From Proteles cristata cristata (Eukaryota; Chordata; Mammalia; Carnivora; Hyaenidae): a stretch of 64,000 bases of DNA. Positions within the stretch are counted from its first letter, which is position 1. Each line of letters begins with the position of its first letter. Below are positions 20,413-32,000 of this stretch, piece by piece. The stretch covers positions 496,001 to 560,000 of the forward strand of contig JAESUZ010001291.1 of NCBI GenBank assembly GCA_017311185.1, written 5' to 3'. Made by a program: the position numbers and the translations under genes. The notes below the pieces were generated by a model. The model saw nothing but the letters and a program-made list of their open reading frames with translations. It had not been told where the DNA came from and ran no database searches.

Positions 20413-20604
20413 ATTTTTTTTTTTTTAATGTTTATTTGTTTTTGGGAGATAGAGAGACAGAGTGAGCAGGGGAGGGGCAGAGGGAGAGACACAGAACCTG
20501 AAGCAGGCTCCAGGCTCTGAGCTGTCAGCACAACCCAGAAACCACAGAATCGTGACCTGGGCCGGAAGTCAGACGCTTAACCAACTGAGCCACCCAGGCG
20601 CCCC
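20413..20604 (-). mobile_element. CAN-SINE, antisense
   Basis: T-run start and GCCACCCAGGCGCCCC end. Flanks TTTGCTGTGAAGAT and TTTGTTGTGAAAAT look like a decayed target duplication. Confidence 0.95.
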
Positions 20605-20776
20605 TTTGTTGTGAAAATCTGTTGTGAGTTGAAAAAGAGTATTTATGTTGAAGCTTTGTAATTAAGTTCATTTTAATGTAAATTTCATCTTTTGAGCATT
20701 TGCAAAAATGCGGGTTTTTCTGCTTTCCTAAAAACAATTTTTATTTGCAGTTTAGGAGGTGACATTTAAAATTACT

Positions 20777-20973
20777 GGGGTGCCTTGGTGGCTCAGTCTG
20801 TTAAGCTTCTGACTCTTGGTTTCAGCTTGGGTCATGATCTCATGATTCATGAGATCAAGCCCCATGCTGGGCTCTGTGCTGACAATGCAGAGCTTGCTTG
20901 GGATTGCCTCTCTCTCCCTCTCTCTGCTGCTCCCCTGCTCTCTCTCTCAAAATAAATAAATAAACTTTAAAAT
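20777..20973 (+). mobile_element. CAN-SINE, sense
   Basis: GGGGTGCCTTGGTGGCTCAG head, CTCTGTGCTGACAATGCAGAGC centre, AAATAAATAAATAAAC tail. Confidence 0.95.
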
Positions 20974-22296
20974 TGAATAAGCAGTGGTGGGTGAATTTAT
21001 TTTATTTTTTAGTGTTTTGATCTTCATGAACTTTCAAAGTTTTCAACAATAAACACACATGCTTACATCAATAGAAAAAAAAATTATAAACTGTGGTCTT
21101 ATTTCCAAAAGTCAAAAAGAATGTCTTTTTAAAACTGATGGGTGGAAGGAGGAAATACTGAATGGTTAAAAAAAAACAAACTTAGAAATTCCTTGTAACT
21201 TTTGAGGGAAAGATTCTTCGGTACATTAAATATAATGAGAGCAAACTGACTTAGTAATATTTGGTAATGGTAAAAAAATGGATGAAAATTGTTTAATTTC
21301 ATGACTAAGGTAACAGAATTCATACTTGAAGTTTTCTTTCCCCAAAAGCACCAAAGTCTAGTTTTATTCTCCTAGTTATCTATGATTTTGACTTTACTTC
21401 TTAGCAGGAGAAATTAAATACAAAATATGATGCTGTCTTTGCATCTTAAATTGGCTGTAGGTAATTTGCATCGACCTTTTTCCTAAATTGAAATGTGGCC
21501 TTTGGGGAGGGGGCAATGCATTATTTTTCTTTATAATGGATATAATTTTTCTATTGAATTCTGGAAATAGATCTGTTGAGTATAACTTCACCATACGCTG
21601 GCACTTTGCAAACAGATGAATCGTTTCCCTGGATTTTTGAAGCCTGCCTGTCTTATTTACATTTTCCTCAAAGCTTTCAGATTGCCTGTTTCATAGTTGG
21701 TTTGTATGTACATAAAAATCTGCTGGACCCAGTTCAAGCTCGGTTTAGTTGGGCACGGGTATTTTCACCACGTGGTGGCCACTGGACACGGATGCTTTGC
21801 TGAGTTAATCATCTCGCTATCTTTAGTTTCTCTGACTATAAAATGAGGATGATTATGCTTACAGACCCTGTTGGTTAAATTATTGCAAACCTTTAGCTGA
21901 ATTATCTCTTTGTTTATCAGGGATTATTGTTGACAGCCCAGTGAAAGCCCATGCTGAATTCTCTTTACTCATACTGTGCCCTATATCTACTCTTCAAATG
22001 AAGGGTTTACTGCAGAAATATATAGGGACATCTTTATTTAAAAATTACATTAAAGGACACCAGGAACTAGTATCTGATGAGAATATATATGGTTAGTATA
22101 TGCTAAGTTGTATATAGCCATGTAGAAATAAGCGGTAAGGAATATTAGTTCGGAAAAGTTATTAGAATGTGGGAAGCATGGGGCAAATGTGTATTTGCTG
22201 AAGACTTCTGTTTTATAATTACAGCGTGGTTGACAATAGGAGCTCTAATTTACATTAGCTGTGATCTATGTGGACACATTCTAAGATGAGTTCCAT
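20974..22296. other. AT-rich intronic stretch
   Basis: Mostly unique; a possible sense MIR remnant lies at 21825-21900 (CTATAAAATGAGGATGATTATG). No gene seen. Confidence 0.5.
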
Positions 22297-22508
22297 GGGG
22301 CACTTGGGTGGCTCAGTCTATTAAGCATCCAACTTCGGCTCAGGTCATGATCTCCTGGTTTACGGATTTGAACCCCACGCTGGGCTCTGTGCTGATAGCT
22401 GAGAGCCTCCTTTGCATTCTGTGTCTCCCTTCTCTATCCACCCGCCCTCCCCCCCCCCCCCACTTTCTGTCTCTCTCTCAAAAACAAATAACATTAAACA
22501 AAATTTTA
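22297..22508 (+). mobile_element. CAN-SINE, sense, with poly-C tract
   Basis: GGGGCACTTGGGTGGCTCAG head; the CT-rich part contains a C-run (22449-22461) likely to be unstable. Confidence 0.93.
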
Positions 22509-22591
22509 AATGAGTATCAGGAAGCACCAAATCCATTGGATAACACAATAGAGAGGAGTTACAAGAAAAAGTCCTTCCAAGGCCAGATGAC

Positions 22592-23310
22592 TTTTTAAAA
22601 TGTATTTATTTAAATTCAAGTTAGTTAACACACAGTGTAGTATTGGTTGCAGGAGTAGAACCCAGTGGTTCATCACTTACATACGACACCCAGTGCTCCT
22701 CCCAGCAAGTGGCCTCCTTAATGCCCATCCACCATTTAGCCCATCCCTCTTCCCACTTCCCTCCATCAACACTCAGTTTGTTCTCTGAATTTAAGGGGCT
22801 CTTAGGCTTTACCTCCCTCTCTGTTTTTACCTTATTTTTCCTTCCCTTCCCCCATGTCCATCTGTTTTATTTCTTAAACTCCACATATGACGGGGCACCT
22901 GGGTGGCTCCGACGGTTGAGCGTCCGACTTCGGCTCAGGTCATGATCTCCTGGTTCGTGGGTTCGAGCCCCGCGTCAGGCTCTGTGCTGACAGCTCAGAG
23001 CCTGGAGCCTGTTTCAGAGTCTGTGTCTCCTTCTCTCTCTGACTCCTTCTCTCTCTGACCCTCCCCTTGCTCACGCTGTCTTTCTCTCTCTCTTTCTCTC
23101 TCTGTCTCTCTCAGAAATAAATAAAACATCAAAAATTAAAAAAAAAAAATTCCACATATGAGTGAAATCATATGATATTTGTCTTTCTCTGACTGACTTA
23201 TTTCACTTAGCATAATACACTCTAGTTCCATCCATGTTGTTGCAAATGGCAGAATTTCTTCTTGATGGCCAAGCTGTATTCCATCGTATTGTGGTGTATA
23301 TATATCACGT
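22592..23310 (-). mobile_element. LINE-1 3' end, antisense, split by a SINE
   Basis: The plus strand reads the reverse complement of an L1 terminus: T-rich start, GTTAACACACAGTGTAG, CACCCAGTGCTC, then TCATATGATATTTGTC and ATGTTGTTGCAAATGGCA. On the minus strand the last part carries NTMEYSLAIKKK, the ORF2 C-terminal relic. A CAN-SINE sits at 22892-23150. Confidence 0.88.
22892..23150 (+). mobile_element. CAN-SINE inserted in the L1
   Basis: Full-length felid SINE with an expanded CT-rich part. It is flanked by the perfect 11-bp duplication TCCACATATGA (22880-22890 and 23151-23161), so it postdates the L1. Confidence 0.95.
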
Positions 23311-23504
23311 CTTCCTTAATGGCCAGATGGTTCAGGGAAAGCGAGGTTAAGAAGAACTGAATTCTTTTTTTTTCCTGGTAGACTCTTCTGTTGGGTTTTC
23401 CTTGTGGGTAGGATTGCAAAACTCGTTTCTGTAGAATTTCCTTGGGGACGAGCATTCTGTGGACTGCACTTTGGAAGAAATATTGTTTTATTCCAACCTT
23501 TTCA

Positions 23505-23640
23505 TTTTCTAGATGAGGAAATTGAGGGTGGCGGTGGTCACAGGATTGGCTAAGTTTATGTAGACAGTGAACCCGAATGCAAACCTGCGTATTTGACACT
23601 GTCTGATGTCCCGGCTGCTACACTGTGTCGCTCCATCGGC
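23505..23640 (-). repeat. MIR fragment, antisense
   Basis: TCTAGATGAGGAAATTGAGG... CACAGGATTGGCTAAG ... GAACCCGAATGC follows the antisense MIR order. Confidence 0.5.
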
Positions 23641-23869
23641 TGTGGAATCACGAGCAGTACTGGACAGAGATGTGTTTTGTGCCTGCCGTCTGCAGGAAGG
23701 AAGATACGGCACACAGTATGCTTTGGGAATCTGTTGTCCAAGGTTTTCACACCCTTCAGGGTCCATAATTCAAGTTCTGGGAAACCCCACGAGCTGCTAA
23801 ATTTATGAGCCTTGGCTTTTCATCCAGTGCAGTATAAAAAGATGCTGATCTTTGGAGACGAATCTGCTG

Positions 23870-24010
23870 AAGTTCAGAATACACCTTCACCGCATTATTA
23901 GCTGTGTGGCTTTGAGACAAGTCACTTAGCTTCTCTGAGTCTCAGGCCTTTATCCCTCAAATTGAGGACTAATACCTTGCACAGTCTGGGTGCAATTACA
24001 TATAGCTGAA
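23870..24010 (+). repeat. MIR fragment, sense
   Basis: TTAGCTGTGTGGCTTTGAGACAAGTCACTTAGCTTCTCTGAGTCTCAG is a clear MIR core on the plus strand. Confidence 0.7.
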
Positions 24011-26130
24011 GTGCCTCTCTTCATTCGATATGCGGGGCCTAGTTTTAATCTGTAACAATGCCCGAATGAGATTTAAAGAACCGCTGGGTGGTTCCGGTGC
24101 TAATTGTAGCCCTTCCGTCTAGGAGGTGGTATAAGTTTTTCCTCACATTTCGTGAATGGAACCTCCCTCTCTCCTGCTCCTTCTCTCGGCGTCTGGCTCT
24201 GAGGTCTCTGGTGATCCTTGTGAGTCAGCACGTATTGGCACGTGCTGACACATGCCATGTCCTGGTCTCGAATCTACCTGCCACTCTGCCATGTTGACCC
24301 AGTCGTTTTTCTCCTATGGGGTTGATCAAAGAGTTTCAGGGAAGTGTCCCAACCCCTTGGACTGTGGTTGTGACAATTTCAGATTTTTAAGCAAGAAATC
24401 TTGACCCCTTCTATGTATATATATATATATTTTTTTTTTGCCTGCACTAGCTCTTTCCGTTCCTGGGTGCTGCTGCAGAGACATCCTTGTGCAGGTTGGG
24501 GATGCGGCTTTCTTACATTCCCGAGAGCGTCTGTGTTGGTGCTTGTTGGAAAATCCTTTCTTCACTCTGGCAGAAGGATTTTTACAGACTGCCATCCCTT
24601 TTGGCAGGGGGAGAATGACTTCCAAGCCGAGAGCTGCTTGAAAGAGGCACTCCCTCATCACTTATGACTGTACTCAGTGGTTACTGCTTGTGACACATTT
24701 TCAAATGGACCCCCCAGTGGCTGCAGCTGTGATTAAAAGCTGTCTGCTCTCTGCCTCACTGGGGGTTTGCTGTTTAACCATGTCGTGCACATATATATGT
24801 GGGCTACAGCTGCATCTTGGAAAACGTAAAGTGTTTTGTAAGATAAAGAAACCCAATGAGTACCTGAATGGCAGACCTCTGAATTTTCTAAGCTCGCGTC
24901 ACGGAGAAGCACTAGTTGGAAACCTAGCCGTGGATGAGGTACATAAAAGTAATTTAAGGAAGAGGAGCTAATGGCCAGTGAATGTATACCATCGGCCAGC
25001 ACATGCTTCGCACACATCAGCCGGTCTGAACATCTTAAAGATTTAAGCGCTCTTGAACTTAGCAGCTGCATTTCGACTACCCTGTGTGCTCAGGATTCAG
25101 TTTGACCATTCAGAAATAAAGCAAGAGCAGACTATTTTTTTTTTTTTTGTAAGACTACCCAGATATCCCCTGATACACGAAGAACCATGTTTAGCTTTCC
25201 ATGAGGGTTTCAAATGCCATTCAAAACAGAAGTTTACTATGAACACTACCTTAAAAAATATATTCTAAGGAACGGTGTGCCCTTAGACATAGGGTGTGCA
25301 TTTGAGGGACACAGGTCACAACCCTTCCTCTAGATTAGAGAGATGGAGTGTGCCACATTGTAGAGTGTAAAAATGTACTAGAATTGAAACCTGGACTCTG
25401 CTTCAGGCGAGGAGGACGCTTTACCAAAAGCATAAGGTGGAGGAGTATTCCCATCCCTAACACCAGCTCCATTCACTGAATGGGAAGCATCTAAATGCGC
25501 ATGCTCTTAGATGCGTAGGAAAGAAATTTGGGGGACATTTGAGATATTTGCACCCTCTCCCTCCCCCCCCCGCCTGCCTCCCCTCCCCCAGAAAGTCAAG
25601 CCCTCCAAATCTCAGTGACCAAAGGCAGTGTATGAAATGCTAATCTCTCACCAGCAAATTTAGGCTGACAATACTGCGAATCGACCACATTGATGACATT
25701 GATTATATTTCAAATATTTACAATATGGTGAGACAAGCCTAATTTATTTTCTAAAGAGTTCAAGGTAGGTATCACCGATTCAGGGGGGGAAACAATGGAG
25801 AAATGTTTGTGGTTGCTATCTGCAATAATCTGATGCTGACAGAGAGTAGTATTTTATTTAGTAATTAACAGTGTAAAGGGGAGAGGGGCTGTCATGTTGG
25901 TTCTTAAGCTGCGGAATGTGATGAAAGATGATATCTACGATCTCATCCTTTCCACTTGTTTAGGATTGTCAGGATGAGAAATGTCAGCATTATGAAAGCT
26001 CGGCTCTGCTCTTGATATGATAAAACCCTTCAAAAGCCAGTCTTTCTCTCCCTGGTCCCCCTCCTTTCCAGCTCTCTCTCTCTCTCTCTCTGCACTTGCT
26101 TTTTTATTTATCCTGTTTTGTTAGATGGCA
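24011..26130. other. unique intronic sequence upstream of the exon
   Basis: No SINE, LINE-1 or gene. Short simple runs: (TA)n plus T-run at 24414-24440 and C-run at 25559-25571. Part of the transposon-poor tract around the POU6F2 exon. Confidence 0.55.
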
Positions 26131-26960
26131 GAAATATAATTCTTTTCTTTCTTCCTATTATAAGCCACCATTTTTGTTTTATTATATGTTTCACAACCCC
26201 TAATGCCCCACTGAAAATTACCTTGTTAAATGACAGTGTTTCGAAGCCATGAATCCTTTCCACCATTCCCTCAGAGGTTTGAAACAGTCAACAGACTGTA
26301 AAGAATAAATAATAAAAAAGTATTGATTATTTTGATGACTGTGAGATTCAATTAAGTATTAATTTTGCCCTCCAGTGGACCTATCAAGGTATTCAAAAGG
26401 GAGGATTCGGCTCAGCTAAATGCGTGCTGAGTGCTTCAGCCTTAAATAGGGAGAAAATGTGTTTACCTACAGTATTTGAAGAAGAAGTGCATTGATGCAC
26501 AGAGTCCAATATTTAAGTGCTGTGCACATTAAGCCCTGGTGACAGTGACATTGTTTTCAGTGGTATGAGTATTGACTAAAGAAGTGCATTTGATGACAGC
26601 TTAAACTATTTGTATTGATTAACATTTTCATAGATTATCATGTGTCATATCAAATTCACTTTTCAGGCATGAATACATTAAAAAAAAATCACCACAGGCA
26701 GTCGGCAGCCAATGTAAGGCTGGGACAGGAGAGCGTGCGGCCCCACCAGCTCCTGTGCTGGTCACCTGTTTCCTGCTCAGGAACCATTTAGGCATGAACT
26801 TGGCAATAAATACCTCCCAGATAACGCAAAAAGGGCACTTCCTGCTTTTCTTTCCCTTCTGCGCCCGACGTTTGTGCCAAAACAATATCATGCATCTTAG
26901 TTTGCAAATGGAACAGCAGGCTCTCCTTGGAAAATATTTCTGATCCTCAGACGCCTTCCT
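26131..26960. promoter_or_regulatory. candidate conserved non-coding element upstream of the exon
   Basis: A repeat-free AT-rich block with clustered homeodomain-type cores: ATTGATTATTTTGATGAC (PBX/MEIS-like), CAATTAAGTATTAATTT and TTGATTAACA. Such composition within a transposon-poor zone of a developmental gene is typical of deeply conserved enhancers. Conservation cannot be measured here, so this is inference from composition and context. Confidence 0.3.
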
Positions 26961-27715
26961 AATGAGCTGAAGATAAAGCAGATTTAAATTATTGGGGGTG
27001 GGGGGAAGCTTGTCTTTTTTGGAGGTGATTTTTGTTTCCTTTTTACTTTAGTGCTCTGGGTGTATGATGCTCTAGGTATCGGAATTATTGAACACAGTTT
27101 GTAAGTATTTTTTTTTCCAATTCCTTTAAAACATTTTTTTAAACCAATTTTGAAAAAAGCGATTTTGCTGTGTATTGTTTGCTTTAAAATGTTCATTTGC
27201 TTTGGGGTCGGATTCCGTCCCAAATCTGGGACCAGGGAAGTCAACTTCTAAGGGTGCTGATGGAATTTACATGAGAAATCTCTTTTATTCCATTGAAAGC
27301 GTTTTGAGGACTCTTTTCTCCCTATCTCTTTTCTCTGCTCTGGGGATAGGGTTTAATTGCTTCTCCCCCAGGGAGAGTGCTTCTTAAAATAGCCCATGGC
27401 TCCTCCATAGGGTGCTTCTTCCTTTTTAGTGTGTTGCTGAAGTACAAACCCAGCATTTTCTTTTTTCTTACTGCATTAAAGACGGAACAAGGTGTAAAAA
27501 CATTCGCACAAAAAGCACATCCCACAATTAAAGCCGTGTTGGTTTAGGTGGCTTTCAAAGAAGTTTTTTGTCCCCCCTTCTTCCCTCCCAAGCTTCCTGA
27601 ATCTCTCACATGCTAGTTGAGCTTTAATAGGGTGGGGAGTAATGGAGAACTCCTCGGATCTGTAATAGCTCTTCACTTGACTGCAGCCAGCAATAACAGC
27701 GGGAGCAGCCAGAGA
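26961..27715. other. unique sequence immediately upstream of the exon
   Basis: Pyrimidine-rich and AT-rich, without repeats. Might hold a proximal promoter, but no TATA/CpG signature was seen. Confidence 0.45.
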
Positions 27716-27788
27716 TAAGAGAGAGAGGAGAGAGGGAGAGTGTGTGTGTGGAAGAGAGAGAGAGGAGAGAGGGAGAGGGAGAGAGGAC
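27716..27788. repeat. (GA)n/(GGAGA)n purine tract before the splice acceptor
   Basis: Seventy-three nearly pure purine bases with a TGTGTGTG insert, ending about 60 bp before the exon. It may be length-variable, and in RNA it is a GA-rich splicing-enhancer-like sequence. Confidence 0.9.
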
Positions 27789-27791
27789 ACG

Positions 27792-27846
27792 CACACTAAA
27801 GCTGCCACTTTTTTTTCCTCCCCTTCGCTCTTTTCCCCCATCCTAG
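27792..27846 (+). promoter_or_regulatory. splice acceptor of the POU6F2 exon (branch point, pyrimidine tract, AG)
   Basis: A CACTAAA branch-point-like heptamer lies near 27793-27799. An almost uninterrupted pyrimidine tract of about 37 nt (27808-27844) follows, and AG is at 27845-27846. The tract is unusually long and uniform, which suggests a strong acceptor. Confidence 0.8.
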
Positions 27847-28018
27847 GATCCAATGATAGCTGGACAAGTCAGTAAGCCCTTGCTGTCAGTGCGGAGTGAA
27901 ATGAACACGGAGTTGAGAGGTGAGGACAAGGCTCCTACTTCAGACAGCGAGCTGAATGAGCCCCTGCTTGCGCCTGTGGAATCTAATGACAGCGAGGACA
28001 CTCCCAGCAAGCTCTTCG
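27847..28018 (+). other. POU6F2: POU6F2 exon (6 nt of 5'UTR plus coding part)
   Basis: The exon is bounded by a pyrimidine tract ending TCCTAG on the left and by G|GTAAGT on the right. If this acceptor is used, only GATCCA of untranslated leader precedes the ATG here, so the rest of the 5'UTR must come from one or more upstream exons. A transcript starting just upstream, in the GA-rich block, cannot be excluded. Confidence 0.8.
27853..28018 (+). CDS. POU6F2: POU6F2, first coding exon (N-terminus, 55 codons plus 1 nt)
   Basis: The frame from the ATG at 27853 starts MIAGQVSKPLL and ends SEDTPSKLF plus one G, which I recognise as the N-terminus of the POU-class-6 homeodomain factor POU6F2 (RPF-1), a nuclear DNA-binding regulator expressed in retina and brain. 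This part of the protein is acidic and low-complexity, upstream of the Gln-rich activation region; the POU-specific domain and homeodomain lie in later exons outside the window. The exon ends in phase 1 at a consensus donor, matching the family's Gly codon split at this point. A TAG lies in frame at 27844-27846, so the start cannot extend further upstream. The Kozak context is weak (C at -3, A at +4); Met17 at 27901 has a better context (G at -3). Compared with human as I remember it, residues 19 (Thr) and 28 (Pro) differ. Family identification is from memory, not a search, but the match is long and the exon structure agrees. Confidence 0.93.
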
Positions 28019-28024
28019 GTAAGT
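28019..28024 (+). promoter_or_regulatory. splice donor GTAAGT of the POU6F2 exon
   Basis: The consensus GTAAGT directly follows the last exon base (G at 28018). It cuts the reading frame in phase 1, as expected for the Gly codon after SKLF. Read through, the frame meets a TAG four codons later, so splicing is needed for a longer protein. Confidence 0.88.
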
Positions 28025-28275
28025 CTGTCTAGGTATTTCATTTCAGCCCTACCATGTTGTCCGGAAGAGCGATCCACAACCCCCCCTTCCCTGTTGTTCA
28101 TTCCATTTTCTTGTAAGTGCTAAAGAGGCGCTTGGCATCTTGGAGGGGCCGAGCCACCGGGAGCCCTTTCCAGCCGGCTAGCAGGATGTCCTCCAAACTT
28201 TTCCCAGCAAGGAACTTCCTCGCTGCTCCTTTGGGCTCGTCTGATATTGCCAGAGTCCCCGGGCTAGAAATTATT

Positions 28276-28307
28276 AAAAAAAAAAAAAAAGAAGAAGAAG
28301 AAGAAGA
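28276..28307. repeat. A-run followed by (GAA)n
   Basis: Fifteen A then about five GAA units; a short purine-only tract 260 bp after the donor. Confidence 0.9.
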
Positions 28308-29046
28308 TGGTAATAATAATCAGGAAATCAGTTCCATTGTGAGAATTGGTTAACATTTATTGAATAAATATCGACTTGGTTTCTGGTTGCTTTGCAGCCT
28401 TTTGTTAAGGCGAAGGAGAGTAAAAGAGTTATTATCTGTAGTCAAAAGACGGAAGGGGGGACTGAGAATATCAATACAAGTCTTCTGTGCCAGGTAAACA
28501 AAGGTGACCACGGGAATTGCTCAGAGAGCTAGCATTTTGTAATCACAATTAGAATGAGTCTCTCTTTTTCTAAAAGGAGAGTGGGGAGAGAAAATAGGTC
28601 CTGTGCTTCCCTCCCCGGTCCCCTCTTGCCCTGACCAGATGTTTACAGCCTCATCCTAAATGTGGAGGCAGCCCAGGACCTCTCAGGAATCTTTGTTCCA
28701 TAAACAAAACAAGAGAAGCAGAGTGCCACTTCAGCAAAGACATCTGTCATTCAAACAGATGACACTCTGTAAGCCAACTCAAGCAACTGTGATCTCTAAT
28801 CAGAAAGGGGAGCGGGTTGTTGAGGTGCGTGACTGAGTGACGGATGGTGACAGATGTGTGTGCTGGAGAAGCCCTTTATGGGATAGAATGACATTAGGCT
28901 TTCAGAACATTTGCTCCCGAAACCCTTGCTTTTAATTATTTTCAAGTGTTTACATATTGATAATACCGGATATGCGGATGTACACCCTAGCCTGTTTTTA
29001 TATACGTGTATAAACTAACCTGATATATACATCGGATTTAATATAC

Positions 29047-29054
29047 GTGTGTGT

Positions 29055-29090
<36 letters not shown>
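29047..29090. repeat. (GT)n microsatellite
   Basis: About 20 GT units with one TA interruption, about 1 kb after the POU6F2 exon. Likely polymorphic. Confidence 0.95.
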
Positions 29091-29092
<2 letters not shown>

Positions 29093-32000
29093 CAGGCAGA
29101 GCACTGCTTGGGCTCAGTTTAAAAACACAGTCGTATGCCTGAACTTCAAAGAAAAACAACACCGTGGCCCAGACCGCTTGGTTGAGAAAGTCATTAGTTT
29201 GGCTGAAAACAATAAGCTTAATTTTTTTTAGCCTCCAGGAAGAAAGCAGCTTCAATAGTTTGGCTCCTTGAGGCCGGCTTCGACAGAGGATGTTTTCTCT
29301 GGTTTGAAACACTCACTCAGTCAGACACCAGAGGGGTGTTGCAGAGAAACTTTCTGTTTCGGATTTTCTGTTGGTAAAATACCGTTTTACAGTTACGAGT
29401 CTAGTAGGTCCCAGTTTCAAGAAATTCTGTCATGTTACCCTGTTATCGAAAAGCAGCTGTTCCACTGAGCATATGGGTTTTCTATACCTTGGCATTAAGG
29501 TTCTAGCATGTTCCCTGTAAGGGAATATTTTGTTGCAGTGTAAATTTTTGTGCCCTGTTAATACGAGCATCATGTCCTAGACACTCGTTGCATTTTGGGG
29601 GGTTAATGAGAGATGTCCGATAAAATTATAAATTACAGACGGGCAAGGCCATGCACGCCCCAACGTCTCTGACATTGAGTGTACTACTACCAGGCAAGCC
29701 CTTTGACTTGTGAAAAGTAAACAGCTGTGAATTCAACAGAACTGTGGATTGTGGATTACTTGTTCCTAAACTTTGCCTGTATTTGAAAAAAGTAGACTTT
29801 CACCTAGAACCCAACTTGTTTTCTTTTTCCGTCAAGTCAACCAATAGAGGAGTAATTAACATGGCTTCTCAATGTTTATTTCGATTTTCCACTGTTGAAA
29901 ATGGTTACGGATTTGTTATGTCACTTCTTACTGATTTGCGTGTGCAGAGAAATAAGCTTAAAAAACCCAGGAGGGTCGAGGAAATTTGAATTGAGTTCAC
30001 TGAAAACAGATGCGAAGTGGAATATTTATGGGGTACCACTAAGGAATCGTAATTGAGTTCAGACATTGTAGTAGGTGTTAGAAGGTGCCCATCTTCACTT
30101 TCACAACCTCTACTTGGGAATTTGGGAGAAGGCACCCAGTGAAAGCTGCATCTTATATCTGATATTCCTTGTGTATTCACTTCATTTTATTTGGCCTCTA
30201 GAGTGCTTTTCAAACACAGTGTGAACGTTTTCCAGTTTCGATTCGGTGAAGAAGCAACCAGTCGATGGATAGTTTTGGAAACTTGAGGACGAAACGGGAG
30301 TCCGCAGGAGACAGAGGGCCTAGGACATGCATCGGAGGAAGTACCTACTGTTCTCCGGGGCTTCCTTAGCTACTGGGCCCATTATGCTGTCCCTGTTAAT
30401 ACGACCGGGACTTAGCCTTAGAGATTCCAGTTTATGCAACTGACTAAAACTTCCTAGAAGTATTCTCTCCCAGAACTTTGAGCAACTTTGGCCACACCTA
30501 ATGGGTGATAATTTAATGGACCATCGTTTTATTTGACACGAATACACTCAAGTGTTTTGGTTCTTACATGTAGTTTTCATTACACTCCTTGCTTGACAAT
30601 GAGGAATTACATTTTTTCCTGAATAACTGAGAGCACCCGGGTTTATGTCCAAACAGTGATTTTCTAGCCCACTGTCTCCAGCCATCGTTGTCATAGCCTA
30701 CATTCTGCATTATTGAAAACGGTGGTCGTGTAATGAAAGGAGCCGATTAGGACAAATCGTGAGCATCTTGATTTGTTTACTTTGATGGAGAGACATTCCT
30801 CAACAACAGGAGGCAAGGGGAGCCTCATTGTTTCCTGTACCTGAAATGTCAGTCTTGATGCATTTCTTTGAAGCTTATTCCCCCTTCTGTGTCTTGTTGA
30901 AATTAGCAGTCCACAGGACAAGTCTGTTTCTCTCACAGTATGGGCACCTTCAGCCCAAAACTGCAGGAGAAAGGCTAATACTGATGCCCTCTATGGATAA
31001 ACAAAGGGAATTCCAGGAACCATTGGGTCTTTTATGCCTCTCCTTAAATTGCACCCTCTGCTCTTAACAGCATCCAAAGGGAAACATACTGTGCAGAATG
31101 TTTCAGTGCTCTGCGCAGCTCAGAATATACCAGAAGGAGAAACCAGAAGCCGTATGCCGGCTTCAGTAGAAAGTTCAGAAAAGGGCCCTTGTGTTTTATA
31201 AAGTAATTACATCAGAGGTAACATTTTGCTTAACTTGAACAGCTATGGAAACTCAAGTACACTTAGGAGAGATGAATCCACATTTCACTGCGAAGCATGT
31301 GGTTAGGTAGTTCTCTGTGATATCATTAAGTGGTGCATTATTTATTCTCGTAAAGCTGGTAGGAGAACTGTCTCCTTTCTCGGTCCGTGACTGTATTATG
31401 CTAAGCTCTGAGCTGTAGGGAAACTGTATGGAGGAGAACAGACTTGCCTGTGAGGGGGTCGTATCAGAGAATCTGGCTCTGTGTCTCGCTGTGTTTCGGC
31501 TGCGAAATCAGATGAGTGATGCCACGCAGAGCCAGGCACTTAATATGTGACTAGTGATGTACATATTCGAAGCCATTCTCCAAACGGGCCTTTGGCGAGC
31601 AATCTCAAAGGGAAGAGCTTGCTGTGTTTCTCTCCGGTGACATTTATAGCACTGTGTCAATGTGGTGCCTCATTTTTAGTTATGCTCATCAAGAATTCAG
31701 TGTTCCACATTCAGTCACGTTGGATGCTAAAATTCAAACGGTAGCATCAACAACTTGGTCAGGAGGATGGCCACGGAAAGGATAAAAGTAATATATACCC
31801 CTGGAAAAATATCTGTACTCAAGTTTTCCCATGCAGTCTCAGCTGAAAAAGGGAGCCCACATACAACAGGCCCTAAATATTTTCTCCTATATATATTTGA
31901 AATTTGAAAGATGATTTATTAACAGTGTTCCTCCTGGGAGTATTTTTATTGTTTCAAGATAAACCTCATGATTGCTTTTCTTAAAGTCCCAACTACCTCG

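Larger units (their letters stand above)
1..27846 (+). other. intron upstream of the POU6F2 coding exon (partial)
   Basis: Everything before the acceptor at 27846 is taken as intronic or upstream sequence of POU6F2. No other supported coding exon was found on either strand outside the retroelements. It contains the antisense provirus, two L1 3' ends, about a dozen SINEs and a few ancient repeats, listed separately. It may contain alternative first exons; the CpG-rich block near 15 kb is the best candidate. Confidence 0.6.
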
